Positions 8,828 to 17,296 of a stretch of 48,162 nucleotides of DNA are shown here, in pieces. Position 1 is the stretch's first letter. The number at the start of each line of letters is the position of its first letter. A program made the translations under genes and the position numbers. Origin of the DNA: Desulfobacterales bacterium (GTDB taxonomy: Bacteria; Desulfobacterota; Desulfobacteria; Desulfobacterales; JARGFK01). The notes under the pieces are model-generated. The model was not told the DNA's origin, did no database searches, and worked only from the letters and a program-made list of their open reading frames with translations. Location: assembly GCA_029211065.1 (NCBI GenBank), contig JARGFK010000026.1, positions 1 to 48,162 of the forward strand, given 5' to 3'.

Positions 8828-9826
8828 ATGGAACACAACGATCACCCTTTAATTTCCGTCCAGGATTTAAAAGTCTACTTTCAGGGAGACTTTGAGACTG
8901 CCCGTGCCGTCGACGGTGTCAGTTTTGAGGTCCGTCCGAAAGAGATGGTCTGCCTGGTGGGCGAGTCCGGCTGCGGCAAAACGGTTACCGCCCTCAGCAT
9001 CCTCGGCCTTATTTCAATTCCACCCGGTCGGATTGCCGGCGGGAAAATCCTTTTCAAAGATAACAATCTCCTCGACCTAAGCGAAAGCGATTTTCAAAAA
9101 ATTCGCGGCAATCATATCGCCATGGTGTTCCAGGAACCGTTGACCTCGCTAAACCCTGTTTTCACCATTGAAGATCAAATCGGTGAGGCCATTCAGATCC
9201 ATAAACATATCGAAGGCGAACCGCTGCAGGAGCGCTGCATTCAGCTGCTTAAGGATGTCGGCATCTCTTCGGCCGCAGAACGTCTCAATGACTATCCCCA
9301 CCAGCTCAGCGGCGGGCAGCGCCAGCGGGTGATGATTGCCATGGCCCTGGCCTGCGATCCGGACCTGATCATCGCCGATGAGCCCACAACGGCCCTGGAT
9401 GTGACGGTACAGTCCCAGATTCTGCAGTTGTTTAAGTCGCTCCAAAAAAAACGCGCCCTGTCGGTTCTCTACATCACCCATGACCTCGGCGTTGTGGCAA
9501 ACATCGCCCACCGCGTTTATGTCATGTATGCGGGCATCATCGTGGAGCAGGGAAAAGCCGTCCATATTTTCAGCGGGGCACAACACCCCTATACCCGGGG
9601 ACTGCTGGCGTCGCTGCCCACCCGCGCAAAACGGGGCAAAAGGCTATACAGTATTCCGGGCGCCGTACCCGATCCGGCCCACAAACCCCTCGGCTGCCCA
9701 TTCCATCCCCGGTGTCCCGACGCCATCGAGAGTTGCCGGACGCAATTTCCGGAGTTGTGCAATTACGGCCATGGGCATCTGGCACGCTGCCCGGTTTTAT
9801 TTGGACGCAAACATGAAACAGGATAA
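8828..9826 (+). CDS. ABC importer ATPase, OppD/DppD family
   Basis: Cytoplasmic ATPase, 332 aa. Walker A is GESGCGKT (about residues 47-54), the Q-loop FQEP is near 100, the signature is LSGGQRQRV (about 160) and Walker B plus D-loop is [12 protein letters not shown] (about 181). The C-terminal oligopeptide/dipeptide extension is present with a Cys cluster (GCPFHPRCP, then CRTQ, then RCPVL); in several family members such Cys residues bind an iron-sulfur cluster. The gene is tightly packed against the permease genes and, with the next ATPase, forms a heterodimer driving uptake. Confidence 0.93.
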   Translation: MEHNDHPLISVQDLKVYFQGDFETARAVDGVSFEVRPKEMVCLVGESGCGKTVTALSILGLISIPPGRIAGGKILFKDNNLLDLSESDFQKIRGNHIAMVFQEPLTSLNPVFTIEDQIGEAIQIHKHIEGEPLQERCIQLLKDVGISSAAERLNDYPHQLSGGQRQRVMIAMALACDPDLIIADEPTTALDVTVQSQILQLFKSLQKKRALSVLYITHDLGVVANIAHRVYVMYAGIIVEQGKAVHIFSGAQHPYTRGLLASLPTRAKRGKRLYSIPGAVPDPAHKPLGCPFHPRCPDAIESCRTQFPELCNYGHGHLARCPVLFGRKHETG

Positions 9827-9850
9827 ATCCCGAACCCTCCGTGAAAATTT

Positions 9851-10894
9851 ATGAGAACTTTTTTTCAGGGTAAAATATTAAACAATTCTAAAATGAATTC
9901 AGATTCGACAATGAACACAAACCATCATCCCCTCTTGCAGGTAAAAGGACTTAAAAAATATTTTCCCGTCCGCAGGGGCTTTTTGCAGCGCACCAGCGGC
10001 TGGGTCAAGGCGGTGGACGGCGTCGACCTTGAGATCGAAAAGGGCCAAACCCTTGGACTTGTGGGTGAAAGCGGCTGCGGAAAGTCCACCATCGCCCGAC
10101 TGATCCTCAAACTGCTCCAGCCTGACAGCGGGAATATTCTGTTCCGGGATCAGGATATCACCGGGTTGTCTGAGAAAGAAATGAAGCCGGTGCGAAAAGA
10201 AATGCAGATTGTTTTTCAGGACCCCTACGGTTCGCTCAATCCCCGTATGGCCATCGGCGCCTCCATTGAAGAAGGGCTTCGCATCGCCGGCATACCGAAC
10301 GGCCGGGCGCGCAAGGACCGTCTGGCATCTTTGCTTGAAATGGTGGGACTTTCTCCGGATAGCGCCGACCGTTATCCCCACGAATTCAGCGGGGGACAGC
10401 GCCAGCGCATCGGCATCGCCCGTGCGCTGAGCGTCGAACCGTCTTTGATTCTCTGTGATGAACCGATCTCAGCCCTGGACGTTTCCATCCAGGCCCAGAT
10501 TATCAACCTGCTGAAAGATTTACAGGAAAAGCTGGGGCTGAGCTATCTTTTTATTTCACACGACCTGAATGTCGTCGGTTATCTGTGCAATACGGTCTCC
10601 GTCATGTACAAGGGTCACATTATGGAACACGCCCCGGCTGAAAGGCTCTTTGCAAACCCCCGCCACCCCTATACCCTGTCATTGCTGTCGGCAATTCCCG
10701 ATGTGGAGCCCGTTGAAAAAAAACAGCCCCAATCCTTCCTGAGGGAAAACCAAACTACGGCGGAACCAACCGCCGGCTGCAAATTTCAGGAACATTGCGC
10801 CTGGGTAGATGCACCTTGCAAGGACGGATTGATTCATTTACAGGAGATTGAAAAGGGACATCTGGTCCGATGCTGGAAGGAGGCGCAAGGATGA
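9851..10894 (+). CDS. ABC importer ATPase, OppF/DppF family
   Basis: Second ATPase of the importer, up to 347 aa. Walker A is GESGCGKST, the Q-loop is FQDPYGSLNPR, the signature is FSGGQRQRI and Walker B is LILCDEPISALD. The N-terminus carries the OppF-type KYFPVRRGF segment, and the C-terminus has a Cys-containing oligopeptide domain (GCKFQEHCAW, then CKDG, then RCW). The start is uncertain: ATGs at 9851, 9893 and 9911 are all in frame and none has a strong ribosome-binding site. The family alignment begins near HHPLLQVKGLKKYF, so 9911 would already give a complete protein. Last gene of the operon; a hairpin element follows. Confidence 0.9.
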   Translation: MRTFFQGKILNNSKMNSDSTMNTNHHPLLQVKGLKKYFPVRRGFLQRTSGWVKAVDGVDLEIEKGQTLGLVGESGCGKSTIARLILKLLQPDSGNILFRDQDITGLSEKEMKPVRKEMQIVFQDPYGSLNPRMAIGASIEEGLRIAGIPNGRARKDRLASLLEMVGLSPDSADRYPHEFSGGQRQRIGIARALSVEPSLILCDEPISALDVSIQAQIINLLKDLQEKLGLSYLFISHDLNVVGYLCNTVSVMYKGHIMEHAPAERLFANPRHPYTLSLLSAIPDVEPVEKKQPQSFLRENQTTAEPTAGCKFQEHCAWVDAPCKDGLIHLQEIEKGHLVRCWKEAQG

Positions 10895-10895
10895 A

Positions 10896-11060
10896 GCTCC
10901 CCGCAGCCCCGATAAACCGGGATCTTCGACAAGCTGCGGGGTATCAAAGCGGAATTGCGCTGTAGCTTTAACCCGTCTACGCTCAGTTAAGCTTCGGCGC
11001 GGTTCACCTCGCCTTTCATCCCTGCTGCAAGCAGCAGGGTATTCAGGCGAAGGCGAATAA
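10896..11060. repeat. hairpin-rich intergenic element (operon end)
   Basis: Non-coding stretch between two convergent genes. A 9-base perfect inverted repeat (CCCCGCAGC 10899-10907 with GCTGCGGGG 10933-10941) encloses a smaller one (CCCG/CGGG). A second perfect hairpin, CCCTGCTGC 11020-11028 with GCAGCAGGG 11031-11039, lies within an outer imperfect pair (CGCCTTT near 11010 with GGCGAAGGCG near 11045). Neither is followed by a T-run, so these are not classical terminators. The nested layout looks like a REP or small palindromic repeat element. A 70-codon open frame here is spurious. Confidence 0.5.
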
Positions 11061-11075
11061 GCGGCTCACCTGTAT

Positions 11076-12437
11076 TTAGAAAAAAATATTTAACAGCGGT
11101 GATTGATAATCTATAAATGTAGCATAGAACGTTATGGCATTCATGGGTAGGGCAAAGCTTAAAACCAGCGAGATCCCCCCTAAGAAAGCGATCATGCCGT
11201 TTGATATTTTGTTTTTTGATCTCAGTTGGACAGTCGCCATAAACGCCAGCAGCAGCAGCAACGCTATAAAATCATAGTAGTATCTTGCGATTGAAGCTAC
11301 AGTGAACGCTACCGAAAATATTTGGACTGCAACAAGACTGAACAGGACTACGAACTTTGTTAATCCGTCATCCCAATATGACTTTAGAGAGAAGCAAGGA
11401 ACGGATGCAAGCAATAAAATCGGCATCAGGTAAAAAACGGATACTGTCAGTTCATTTGTGTTAATCAAGAAATAGGGGTTTAATCCGATCGATCGAACCT
11501 GTAGAATATATGCGGGTAATTGTATATATGGAAACTCCGCAACTATCTGCGGAACCCGAAAAAAAAGAGACCACATGTTATAGGGAAAATGATCATAACG
11601 GAAATAGCTGCCATTAAGAAAATAATTTTGATACAGCGATTCCAGATAGGCCATGCCAAAATCTAAAATGTTACCGAACCTCACAAAATTATACATCAAC
11701 AATAGACAGAGTGATGCCAGCCCGATCGATCCGATTATCATTAAAGAACGCAAGACTTCCCATTTCACCGACGGATAGGAACCTTTCCACACCCCGAAAA
11801 TAAGCACAACAAATATAAGGGTAACCGCATATACATAAGAAAAACGGCACCCGACGCTTAATGAAAGTGACAGTCCGATCATAATGGACGTACCCACATT
11901 TTGGCGGTACCCGTGATTATGTATTTTCATTAAAAAAAGAAGGGCCAGCATTAAAAAAAACATGGCAGCGCAGATAGATTCATTATAAATAGAAGGAATT
12001 GTAACCATATACAAACTGATTCCATTAAAGATATAAATCAAAATAAACATTTTTTTAAGCAAGGACGAGCGGTGGGTTGAATCTGCCGGAACCAGTTCAT
12101 CCAGAATCAAAGCGAACAATGTACCAACACCCGCACAAAACAGTACAATCATCAAGCCTGTTGGAATTGCCGTACCGAAAAGAAGCCTGACCGGCAAACG
12201 AACCAGTGCCGGCACCGGGCCAGGAAAGATATAGCGATTGCCATCTTTTAGCATCGTATCAACCGTTGGAGCCGCTTGAATAAAAAGATGGCCGTTGGCA
12301 AATCCATCCGCCAGCATCGCGTAATTGGGATATATCTCACATTCTGAAAAATTAAAAGTTAAACCGGTCATCCACGCTGTATAAAGCACACATATAGAAA
12401 AGAAAAGCCAAACCGCTTTCAGCCGGTCGAACCTCAT
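11076..12437 (-). CDS. polytopic membrane protein, GT-C glycosyltransferase-like
   Basis: A 453-aa protein with about 10-12 hydrophobic segments. The start at 12437 is set by AAGGAGGTGAG immediately upstream; a longer frame to 12575 lacks such a site. After TM1 there is an extracytoplasmic loop with acidic residues (FSECEIYPNYAMLADGF) and a following NGHLFIQAAP segment. That arrangement resembles lipid-sugar-dependent GT-C transferases of the PMT/GT87 kind, where the first loop carries the catalytic Asp or Glu. No family-defining motif was confirmed, so the function is tentative. By eye the gene is AT-richer than its neighbours, suggesting transfer, and it is convergent to the ABC operon. Confidence 0.6.
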   Translation of the reverse strand: MRFDRLKAVWLFFSICVLYTAWMTGLTFNFSECEIYPNYAMLADGFANGHLFIQAAPTVDTMLKDGNRYIFPGPVPALVRLPVRLLFGTAIPTGLMIVLFCAGVGTLFALILDELVPADSTHRSSLLKKMFILIYIFNGISLYMVTIPSIYNESICAAMFFLMLALLFLMKIHNHGYRQNVGTSIMIGLSLSLSVGCRFSYVYAVTLIFVVLIFGVWKGSYPSVKWEVLRSLMIIGSIGLASLCLLLMYNFVRFGNILDFGMAYLESLYQNYFLNGSYFRYDHFPYNMWSLFFRVPQIVAEFPYIQLPAYILQVRSIGLNPYFLINTNELTVSVFYLMPILLLASVPCFSLKSYWDDGLTKFVVLFSLVAVQIFSVAFTVASIARYYYDFIALLLLLAFMATVQLRSKNKISNGMIAFLGGISLVLSFALPMNAITFYATFIDYQSPLLNIFF

Positions 12438-12685
12438 TCTCACCTCCTTGATTTTATCAAACGGCATCCATTCCTGTAACACAACCATAAAATAACGATG
12501 AGAATGAACGAAAGCCATCAAGCTGTCAAGCAAAAGCAGACGCAGCAATAACTGCTTCATTGACGCAACGATCAAATAAATTTTGCATCACTACGACAAT
12601 ATAGATGCTTTAATTAAAGCATTTGGACCGGAAACGCTGAAAGTTTACTTGACAAAAATTTTAAAAACCGATTGGTTACGGCAGC

Positions 12686-13885
12686 ATGAATCATTCAGCC
12701 AACCATACCCCCGAAAGTGAGATTAAAGGCAGGTTAAAAGAACTGCAGCGCTGTTTAATGCAACATAACCTGGATGGCGCTTTAATTATTCAAAACACGG
12801 ACCTGTTTTATTTCAGCGGCACCATTCAACAGGCCCACCTCTTTGTACCGGCATCCGGCGACCCGATCCTGATGGTCCGAAAAAGCCTTGAGCGCGCCCT
12901 GGAAGAATCCGCTGTCAGCACCATCGTACCCATTGCAAGCGCCAGGCAGATCCCGGACGTACTGCATCAAAAAGGGTACTCTCTTCCGGATCGCCTCGGT
13001 TTGGAGCTTGATGTATTGCCGGCCAATTTATTTTTTTACTACCAGGAGCTGTTTCATAAAACCAAGCTGATCGATTTTTCCCATAACCTCCGCATGATCC
13101 GTTCCGTAAAATCTCCATATGAGATAGGGTTGATCCGTGAAGCCGCCCACCTATCCGATCAGGTTGCCGGACATGTCAGGGAAGTGCTTTGCGAAGGGAT
13201 TCCGGAGATTGAACTGGCCGGGAAAGTCGAAGCGTATGCGCGCAAACTGGGCCACCAGGGGGTTATCCGTATGCGGATGTGGGGCAATGAAATGTTTTAC
13301 GGACATTTGATGTCAGGCCCTTCCGCTGCCGTTCCCAGCTATATGGCCTCCCCCACAGGCGGAGCCGGTACGAGCCCGGCTGTTGCGCAGGGATCCGGCA
13401 GCAGGCGTATCAAACCCTATGAACCGGTATTGATCGACTATGTCTTTGCCTACCGGGGCTACCTGTCGGATCACACCCGCATTTTTGCGCTGAAAGGACT
13501 CCCGGACGAACTGATGACCGCCCATGCCGCCATGCTGGATCTCCAGGCCATGTTAAAAAAAATGGCAAAGCCCAATGTTGCGGCTGGAGACATCTATACG
13601 GCGGCAGTCGATTGGGCCGGGCAACTTGGCTATGCCGACCATTTCATGGGAAGCGGCCATCAGCGGATCCGTTTTGTGGGACACGGCATCGGGCTGGAAC
13701 TGGATGAATATCCGTTTTTAGCTGAAGGGCGGCAATTCAGATTGCAGGCGGGAATGACAGTCGCCCTTGAACCCAAACTGGTTTTTCCCGGCAAAGGGGT
13801 GGTGGGAATTGAAAACACCCATGTGGTGACGGAAAAGGGGCTTGAACAGCTGACCCGGTTTAGAGAGGGCGTTATCGTGGTTTAA
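12686..13885 (+). CDS. M24-family aminopeptidase (Xaa-Pro peptidase type)
   Basis: A cytoplasmic dinuclear-metal peptidase or creatinase-fold hydrolase of 399 aa. The N-terminal creatinase domain (about 1-140) precedes the pita-bread catalytic domain. All five metal ligands are visible: Asp in VLIDYVF, Asp in LSDHTR, His in VGHGIGLELDE, Glu in VALEPK and Glu in VGIENTHVV. Such enzymes cleave X-Pro dipeptides or peptides; closely related folds act on creatine or on dimethylsulfoniopropionate, so the substrate is not certain. The ATG at 12686 lacks a strong ribosome-binding site. A TTGACA at 12649-12654 lies upstream without a good -10. Confidence 0.88.
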   Translation: MNHSANHTPESEIKGRLKELQRCLMQHNLDGALIIQNTDLFYFSGTIQQAHLFVPASGDPILMVRKSLERALEESAVSTIVPIASARQIPDVLHQKGYSLPDRLGLELDVLPANLFFYYQELFHKTKLIDFSHNLRMIRSVKSPYEIGLIREAAHLSDQVAGHVREVLCEGIPEIELAGKVEAYARKLGHQGVIRMRMWGNEMFYGHLMSGPSAAVPSYMASPTGGAGTSPAVAQGSGSRRIKPYEPVLIDYVFAYRGYLSDHTRIFALKGLPDELMTAHAAMLDLQAMLKKMAKPNVAAGDIYTAAVDWAGQLGYADHFMGSGHQRIRFVGHGIGLELDEYPFLAEGRQFRLQAGMTVALEPKLVFPGKGVVGIENTHVVTEKGLEQLTRFREGVIVV

Positions 13886-13902
13886 TTTGACCCAATGCGC
13901 CT

Positions 13903-13937
13903 AAAAAAAGAAGGGAATGGGTCAAGCCATTCCCTTC
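13903..13937 (-). terminator. rho-independent terminator of rplM-rpsI
   Basis: Perfect 11-base stem: GAAGGGAATGG at 13910-13920 with CCATTCCCTTC at 13927-13937, loop of 6. On the minus strand the stem is followed by seven T residues (A-run 13903-13909 on the plus strand). It lies 36 bases beyond the rpsI stop. It may also slow transcription of the M24 gene, which ends at 13885 on the other strand. Confidence 0.9.
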
Positions 13938-13972
13938 GGTCTGATAACAAGGGTGTGTTGTGTGCAGAAAGT

Positions 13973-14368
13973 TTATCGTTTTGAGAACTGGAATCGGGCG
14001 CGGGCGCCGCGTTGGCCGTATTTTTTCCGTTCTTTGGCCCGGGGGTCGCGTTTGACAAAACCGGCCCTTTTCAAGGATTGTCTGAAATCCGGATTGACCG
14101 CCACCAATGCCCGGGTAATGCCATGTCGGATCGCACCGGCCTGGCCGCTGATTCCGCCCCCGTATACAGTGACTTTTATATCATAGGAATCCCGTGTGTT
14201 TGTCAGAACAAGTGGTTGCATAATAGCCGCCATAGCGGTCTCCAGCTTAAAGTATTCATCGGCAGCCCGGTTATTGATAATAATTTCACCTTTGCCCGGT
14301 TTTAGCCATGTTCTGGCAATTGACGTTTTTCGTCTCCCTGTTGCGTAATAGATGTTCTCTTTATCCAT
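13973..14368 (-). CDS. rpsI: 30S ribosomal protein S9
   Basis: Full-length S9, 131 aa. The N-terminus has [13 protein letters not shown] and the C-terminus ends in the invariant basic RFQFSKR tail that reaches the P-site tRNA. The central [16 protein letters not shown] segment is also typical. It lies downstream of rplM with a 44-base gap, the usual bacterial order, and before a strong terminator. ATG start. Confidence 0.98.
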   Translation of the reverse strand: MDKENIYYATGRRKTSIARTWLKPGKGEIIINNRAADEYFKLETAMAAIMQPLVLTNTRDSYDIKVTVYGGGISGQAGAIRHGITRALVAVNPDFRQSLKRAGFVKRDPRAKERKKYGQRGARARFQFSKR

Positions 14369-14412
14369 GAAATACCCCGATTGTTAACTTTAGAATAAAA
14401 ATATATGAATGA

Positions 14413-14850
14413 CTATTTCAGATTCCATGTTTCAGGTTGCTGGGCATCGTGCGGATGCTCATTGCCTTTATATACTTTCAGTTTTTTAAAAAGCTGGCGC
14501 CCCAGTTTATTTCTGGGCAGCATCCCTTTAACCGCATGGCGGAGAAGGTCTTCCGGCTTTGTCTCCAATAGTTTTCTGGCGGTAATTTCCTTCAGGCCGC
14601 CGGTGTAGCCGCTGTGCCGATAATACATTTTCAGGTCAAGTTTTCGGCCGGTCAGCGTAACCTTATCGGCATTGATAACGATAACGCTGTCACCGGTATC
14701 GGCATGGGGGGTGAATAAGGGGTTGTCTTTGCCCCTCAGTCGGGCGGCAATTTGACTGGCGAGTCTGCCAAGCACTGCATTCTCGGCATCCACAATCCAC
14801 CACTTGTCTTTGTTGTCGGTCTCATTTGCAAAATATGTATATTTTTTCAC
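14413..14850 (-). CDS. rplM: 50S ribosomal protein L13
   Basis: L13, 145 aa, an early-assembly protein of the large subunit. Visible signatures are [36 protein letters not shown] and the family motif [20 protein letters not shown]. The start is a GTG at 14850 preceded by TAGGAG with 8-base spacing. It is first in the rplM-rpsI operon, with a promoter at 14882-14910. Confidence 0.98.
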   Translation of the reverse strand: MKKYTYFANETDNKDKWWIVDAENAVLGRLASQIAARLRGKDNPLFTPHADTGDSVIVINADKVTLTGRKLDLKMYYRHSGYTGGLKEITARKLLETKPEDLLRHAVKGMLPRNKLGRQLFKKLKVYKGNEHPHDAQQPETWNLK

Positions 14851-14881
14851 TTTTTTGCTCCTATCAGATTAGAATCTGGGA

Positions 14882-14910
14882 TATTTAAATAAAATCTGAG
14901 TGTGTGTCAA
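14882..14910 (-). promoter_or_regulatory. promoter of rplM-rpsI
   Basis: On the minus strand TTGACA (14905-14910) is followed after 17 bases by TAAATA (14882-14887). An A/T-rich tract just upstream (about 14911-14945) resembles an UP element, as expected for a ribosomal-protein promoter. The -10 is imperfect. The leader to the GTG start is about 25-30 bases. Confidence 0.6.
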
Positions 14911-15019
14911 GCAATTTTTCAAATAAACGATTTTTAATTAAAATGCCGATCACCTGAACACACCGTATCGCCGAAAGCCATCTCCTTTTTAGCATTTCCA
15001 ATCGTGCCGACCGACCCGT

Positions 15020-16081
15020 TTATAGAAAAGAGAGAAAAATTGAATCGTTAGACGGCCTGACCTTTCCAATGATAGCGGCGTGGGAAACGCCCGCTCTCCG
15101 GAGCGCAGTGATCACTTGGTTTCCGATGCTTTCGGGCACGGCCAACAACAATCCGCCGCTGGTCTGGGGATCAAACACAATTTCCTCATGCCAGGCCGGC
15201 AGTTTCCGACTAAAATGCAAATGGTTCTCAACCAGTTCCCGGTTAGACCGGTTTACCCCGGTGGTCATCCCCTTTTCGTACATTGCAAGGGCATCGGTCA
15301 TGATGGGTATTTTTTCGATTTCAATCTCAAATCTCGTCTTTGAACCCCTGGCCATTTCAAAGCTATGCCCGGCCAGACCGAATCCGGTGACATCGGTAGC
15401 GGCATGGACGCTATAATCCGTCATGACTTCCGCCGCCCTTTTATTCAGGGTCGTAATGACGGTGATACATTCCGCCATGGCCCGGGCTGAAACCCATTTT
15501 TTCAGGTTCGCATTAAAAAGAACACCGCTGCCGACAGGTTTGGTTAAAATAAGCACATCCCCCGGCCGGGATGTACTATTCGACCAGTATTTCTGGGGAT
15601 GAACAATCCCGGTCACCGCCAGACCGAACTTGGGCTCATCATCTTCGATACTGTGGCCGCCGGCAAGTACAGCCCCGGCCTCCGTTATTTTGCTAAGGGC
15701 TCCGGCAACAATCCGCTGCAAAACATCCGGCCGGAGCTTTTTGGCCGGAAATGCAACCAGATTCAGGCAGGCAATCGGTTTAGCTCCCATGGCATAAACA
15801 TCCCCGAGGGCATTTGCGGCTGCGATCTGTCCAAACAGGTAGGGATCGTCTACCGGCGGTGTAATAAAATCAGCCGTCAAGACCAGGGCGGTTTCATTAT
15901 CCAGACGATAAATCCCGGCATCATCGCTGCCGGCATAACCCACCAGCAGATTGGGATTATTAACCTGGGGCAGAGAAGCCAAAAGTTTATCGAGCCCGAC
16001 CGGGTCGATTTTGGCTGCTCACCCACAGGTCTTGGACAGGCTAAGCAAAGTCGGTTTCCGGAACATTTTCCACAATGCCAT
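15020..16081 (-). CDS. selD: selenide, water dikinase (selenophosphate synthetase), selenocysteine-containing
   Basis: SelD makes selenophosphate from selenide and ATP for selenocysteine and selenouridine synthesis. The true gene starts at an ATG at 16081 (AGGAG upstream) and reads through an in-frame TGA at 16021-16019, giving 353 aa with selenocysteine at residue 21 in the catalytic loop TCG-Sec-AAKI. This is the position of the active-site Cys/Sec of the family. Downstream are ATP-binding and core motifs (GYAGSDDAGIYRL, LTADFITPPVDDPY, NALGDVYAMG, LAGGHSIEDDEPKFG, ATDVTGFGLAGH, DPQTSGGLL). A frame beginning at a TTG at 15982 would miss the catalytic residue. The gene is co-transcribed with the upstream cNMP-binding gene (29-base gap). 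The host must also encode SelA, SelB and tRNA-Sec, not seen here. Confidence 0.95.
15977..16016 (-). promoter_or_regulatory. bacterial SECIS element in selD
   Basis: Directly after the UGA, the mRNA can form an outer 8-bp stem (AGCCAAAA with UUUUGGCU), a UCGA/UCGA stem, and a CCC/GGG apical stem closing a GGUC loop. The GGUC lies 18-21 bases after the UGA. In E. coli fdhF the equivalent GGUC apical loop is 19-22 bases after the UGA, so both loop and spacing fit SelB-dependent recoding. Confidence 0.85.
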
Positions 16082-16110
16082 TTCCTAACTCCTGTTCGGC
16101 CGGGCCTTAT

Positions 16111-16779
16111 CTATTTTGTCAGAGAAATTAGAGCGGCGGCATGATAGGGTATCAGGTTCAGTTTGTTGTCACGGTCTAAAAGAATGATTTCATGGCCGGC
16201 TTCACTTTTTTCCAACTGAATGACTTTTCCTTCCAAAACCCGGCCGGAATTCAATTCAATGCTGATATCGACATCCTCATTTATCAGATATTGAAAATTC
16301 AGCTTCAGTGAGCCGGTCAGTTCCAGATTCCACCGGACCGCATCCCGGTAGGCATCATTTGTGCGTCGGAGCCTTTCGACCAGAATGAACATCAAATTAT
16401 TGTACAGTTTCGTGCCGATAATCGGATATTTATTTGCAAACTTATCAAAATCCGAGCGCTTCAGAGATAGAAGTTCGGCATCCTGTTCCACCAGGGCGGA
16501 AGCAGATCTTTCGCCGGCATCCATGAAACTGAATTCACCGAACACCGTACCTTCATTGGCAACAAAAATATTCTTTTCAACATCCACCATAATGCGCCGG
16601 GTAATCAAAACAACACCCTTTGCAACAATATAGAGGGTATCCCCCATATCGTTCTCTTTAAAAATGTATGCCCCTGCTTTAAAGAGAACTTTTTTGAACT
16701 GCCTGCGAAAGAGCTTTAATTCTTCATCGGTCAACTGGTGGAAGAGATTACCGGTCCCGATGTGTTCGATGACTTTCAT
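16111..16779 (-). CDS. cyclic-nucleotide-binding-domain protein with Sm/Hfq-like C-terminus
   Basis: A 222-aa protein. Residues about 10-130 form a Crp-type cNMP-binding domain (FKKVLFKAGAYIFKEND, GDTLYIVAKG, and the phosphate-binding cassette position FGEFSFMDAGERSASALV). There is no helix-turn-helix. Instead the last 55 residues or so (about 168-222) read as a small beta barrel: DISIELNSGRVLEGKV, then EIILLD, then LIPYHAAALISL. The pattern resembles Sm1/Sm2 of Hfq (SI.L..G..L.G...; ILL; Y.HA). The Hfq resemblance is my own comparison and unproven. Strong SD (AAAGGAGA) before the ATG at 16779. A consensus-like promoter precedes it and selD follows. Confidence 0.8.
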   Translation of the reverse strand: MKVIEHIGTGNLFHQLTDEELKLFRRQFKKVLFKAGAYIFKENDMGDTLYIVAKGVVLITRRIMVDVEKNIFVANEGTVFGEFSFMDAGERSASALVEQDAELLSLKRSDFDKFANKYPIIGTKLYNNLMFILVERLRRTNDAYRDAVRWNLELTGSLKLNFQYLINEDVDISIELNSGRVLEGKVIQLEKSEAGHEIILLDRDNKLNLIPYHAAALISLTK

Positions 16780-16844
16780 CTTTTATCTCCTTTGAAAAGA
16801 GAGCAGATATGGCATTAAAATCACCGGAAGTTGCTTTTTTGTAA

Positions 16845-16873
16845 ACTATAAAAAAATTATGTTATCCTGTCAA
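16845..16873 (-). promoter_or_regulatory. promoter of the cNMP-binding gene-selD operon
   Basis: On the minus strand TTGACA (16868-16873), a 17-base spacer, then TATAGT (16845-16850): 6/6 and 5/6 matches to the sigma-70 consensus with ideal spacing. Transcription would start near 16838, leaving about a 60-base leader before the ATG at 16779. Confidence 0.75.
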
Positions 16874-16881
16874 ACGCGCTT

Positions 16882-17253
16882 CTATTTCAATGCGCTCACG
16901 GTTGCTTTTGAAGCGTCGGCTTTCTGAAACTGTTTACAGCTGACCTCGGCGTTTAAAATCCCGCCGGCCTCCACCACAAGATTCTTACATATGACGGTGC
17001 CGGAACATTTCCCGGTGGAAAGTATGATCAGTTCTTCAGATGCGGCAACTTTACCTTCAAACTTACCGCCGATCGTCATGCTGGCGACTTTTGTATCGGT
17101 ATAAGCAGCCCCGTCCTCGGCAATCACAACGATCTCGCCGTCAAGAGTCCCTTTTACGGTACCCTTGATTACCAGCTGGCCTTTGCATGAAACCGTCCCC
17201 TCAACCGTCAATCCTTTGTCGATGATTGAAAAATTTTTGGATTTGTCACCCAC
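16882..17253 (-). CDS. bactofilin (polymer-forming cytoskeletal protein)
   Basis: Bactofilins self-assemble into filaments at the inner membrane and place cell-wall enzymes. The 123-aa product is almost entirely the right-handed beta-helix core, with 6-residue-turn style repeats (LTVEGTVSCKGQLVIKGTV, ASMTIGGKFEGKVAA, CSGTVICKNLVVEAGG). Short unstructured ends flank the core. The GTG at 17253 is chosen because AGGAG lies 8 bases before it; a GTG at 17280 is possible. It is the last gene of the operon that also encodes Csd4-like and Csd6-like peptidoglycan enzymes. That parallels CcmA, which works with Csd proteins in Helicobacter helical cell shape. Confidence 0.92.
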   Translation of the reverse strand: MGDKSKNFSIIDKGLTVEGTVSCKGQLVIKGTVKGTLDGEIVVIAEDGAAYTDTKVASMTIGGKFEGKVAASEELIILSTGKCSGTVICKNLVVEAGGILNAEVSCKQFQKADASKATVSALK

Positions 17254-17296
17254 AATAATTTCTCCTGTAAATAATATCACTCCCGAATTAATTTCT

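Noticed and set aside
10848-11060. 70-codon frame after the OppF-like gene
   Set aside because: It overlaps the OppF-like end and runs through perfect hairpins; no protein-like composition.
12649-12677. TTGACA at 12649 as the M24 peptidase promoter
   Set aside because: The 17-base-spaced hexamer is TTGGTT and the start point would fall almost on the ATG; too weak to list.
15020-15982. A shorter selD starting at TTG 15982
   Set aside because: It omits the catalytic loop; the ATG at 16081 with a good ribosome-binding site and a SECIS-backed TGA gives the complete enzyme.
16019-16021. TGA as a nonsense mutation making selD a pseudogene
   Set aside because: The codon is at the family's Cys/Sec position and a SECIS-like hairpin follows at the right distance; the rest of the frame is intact.
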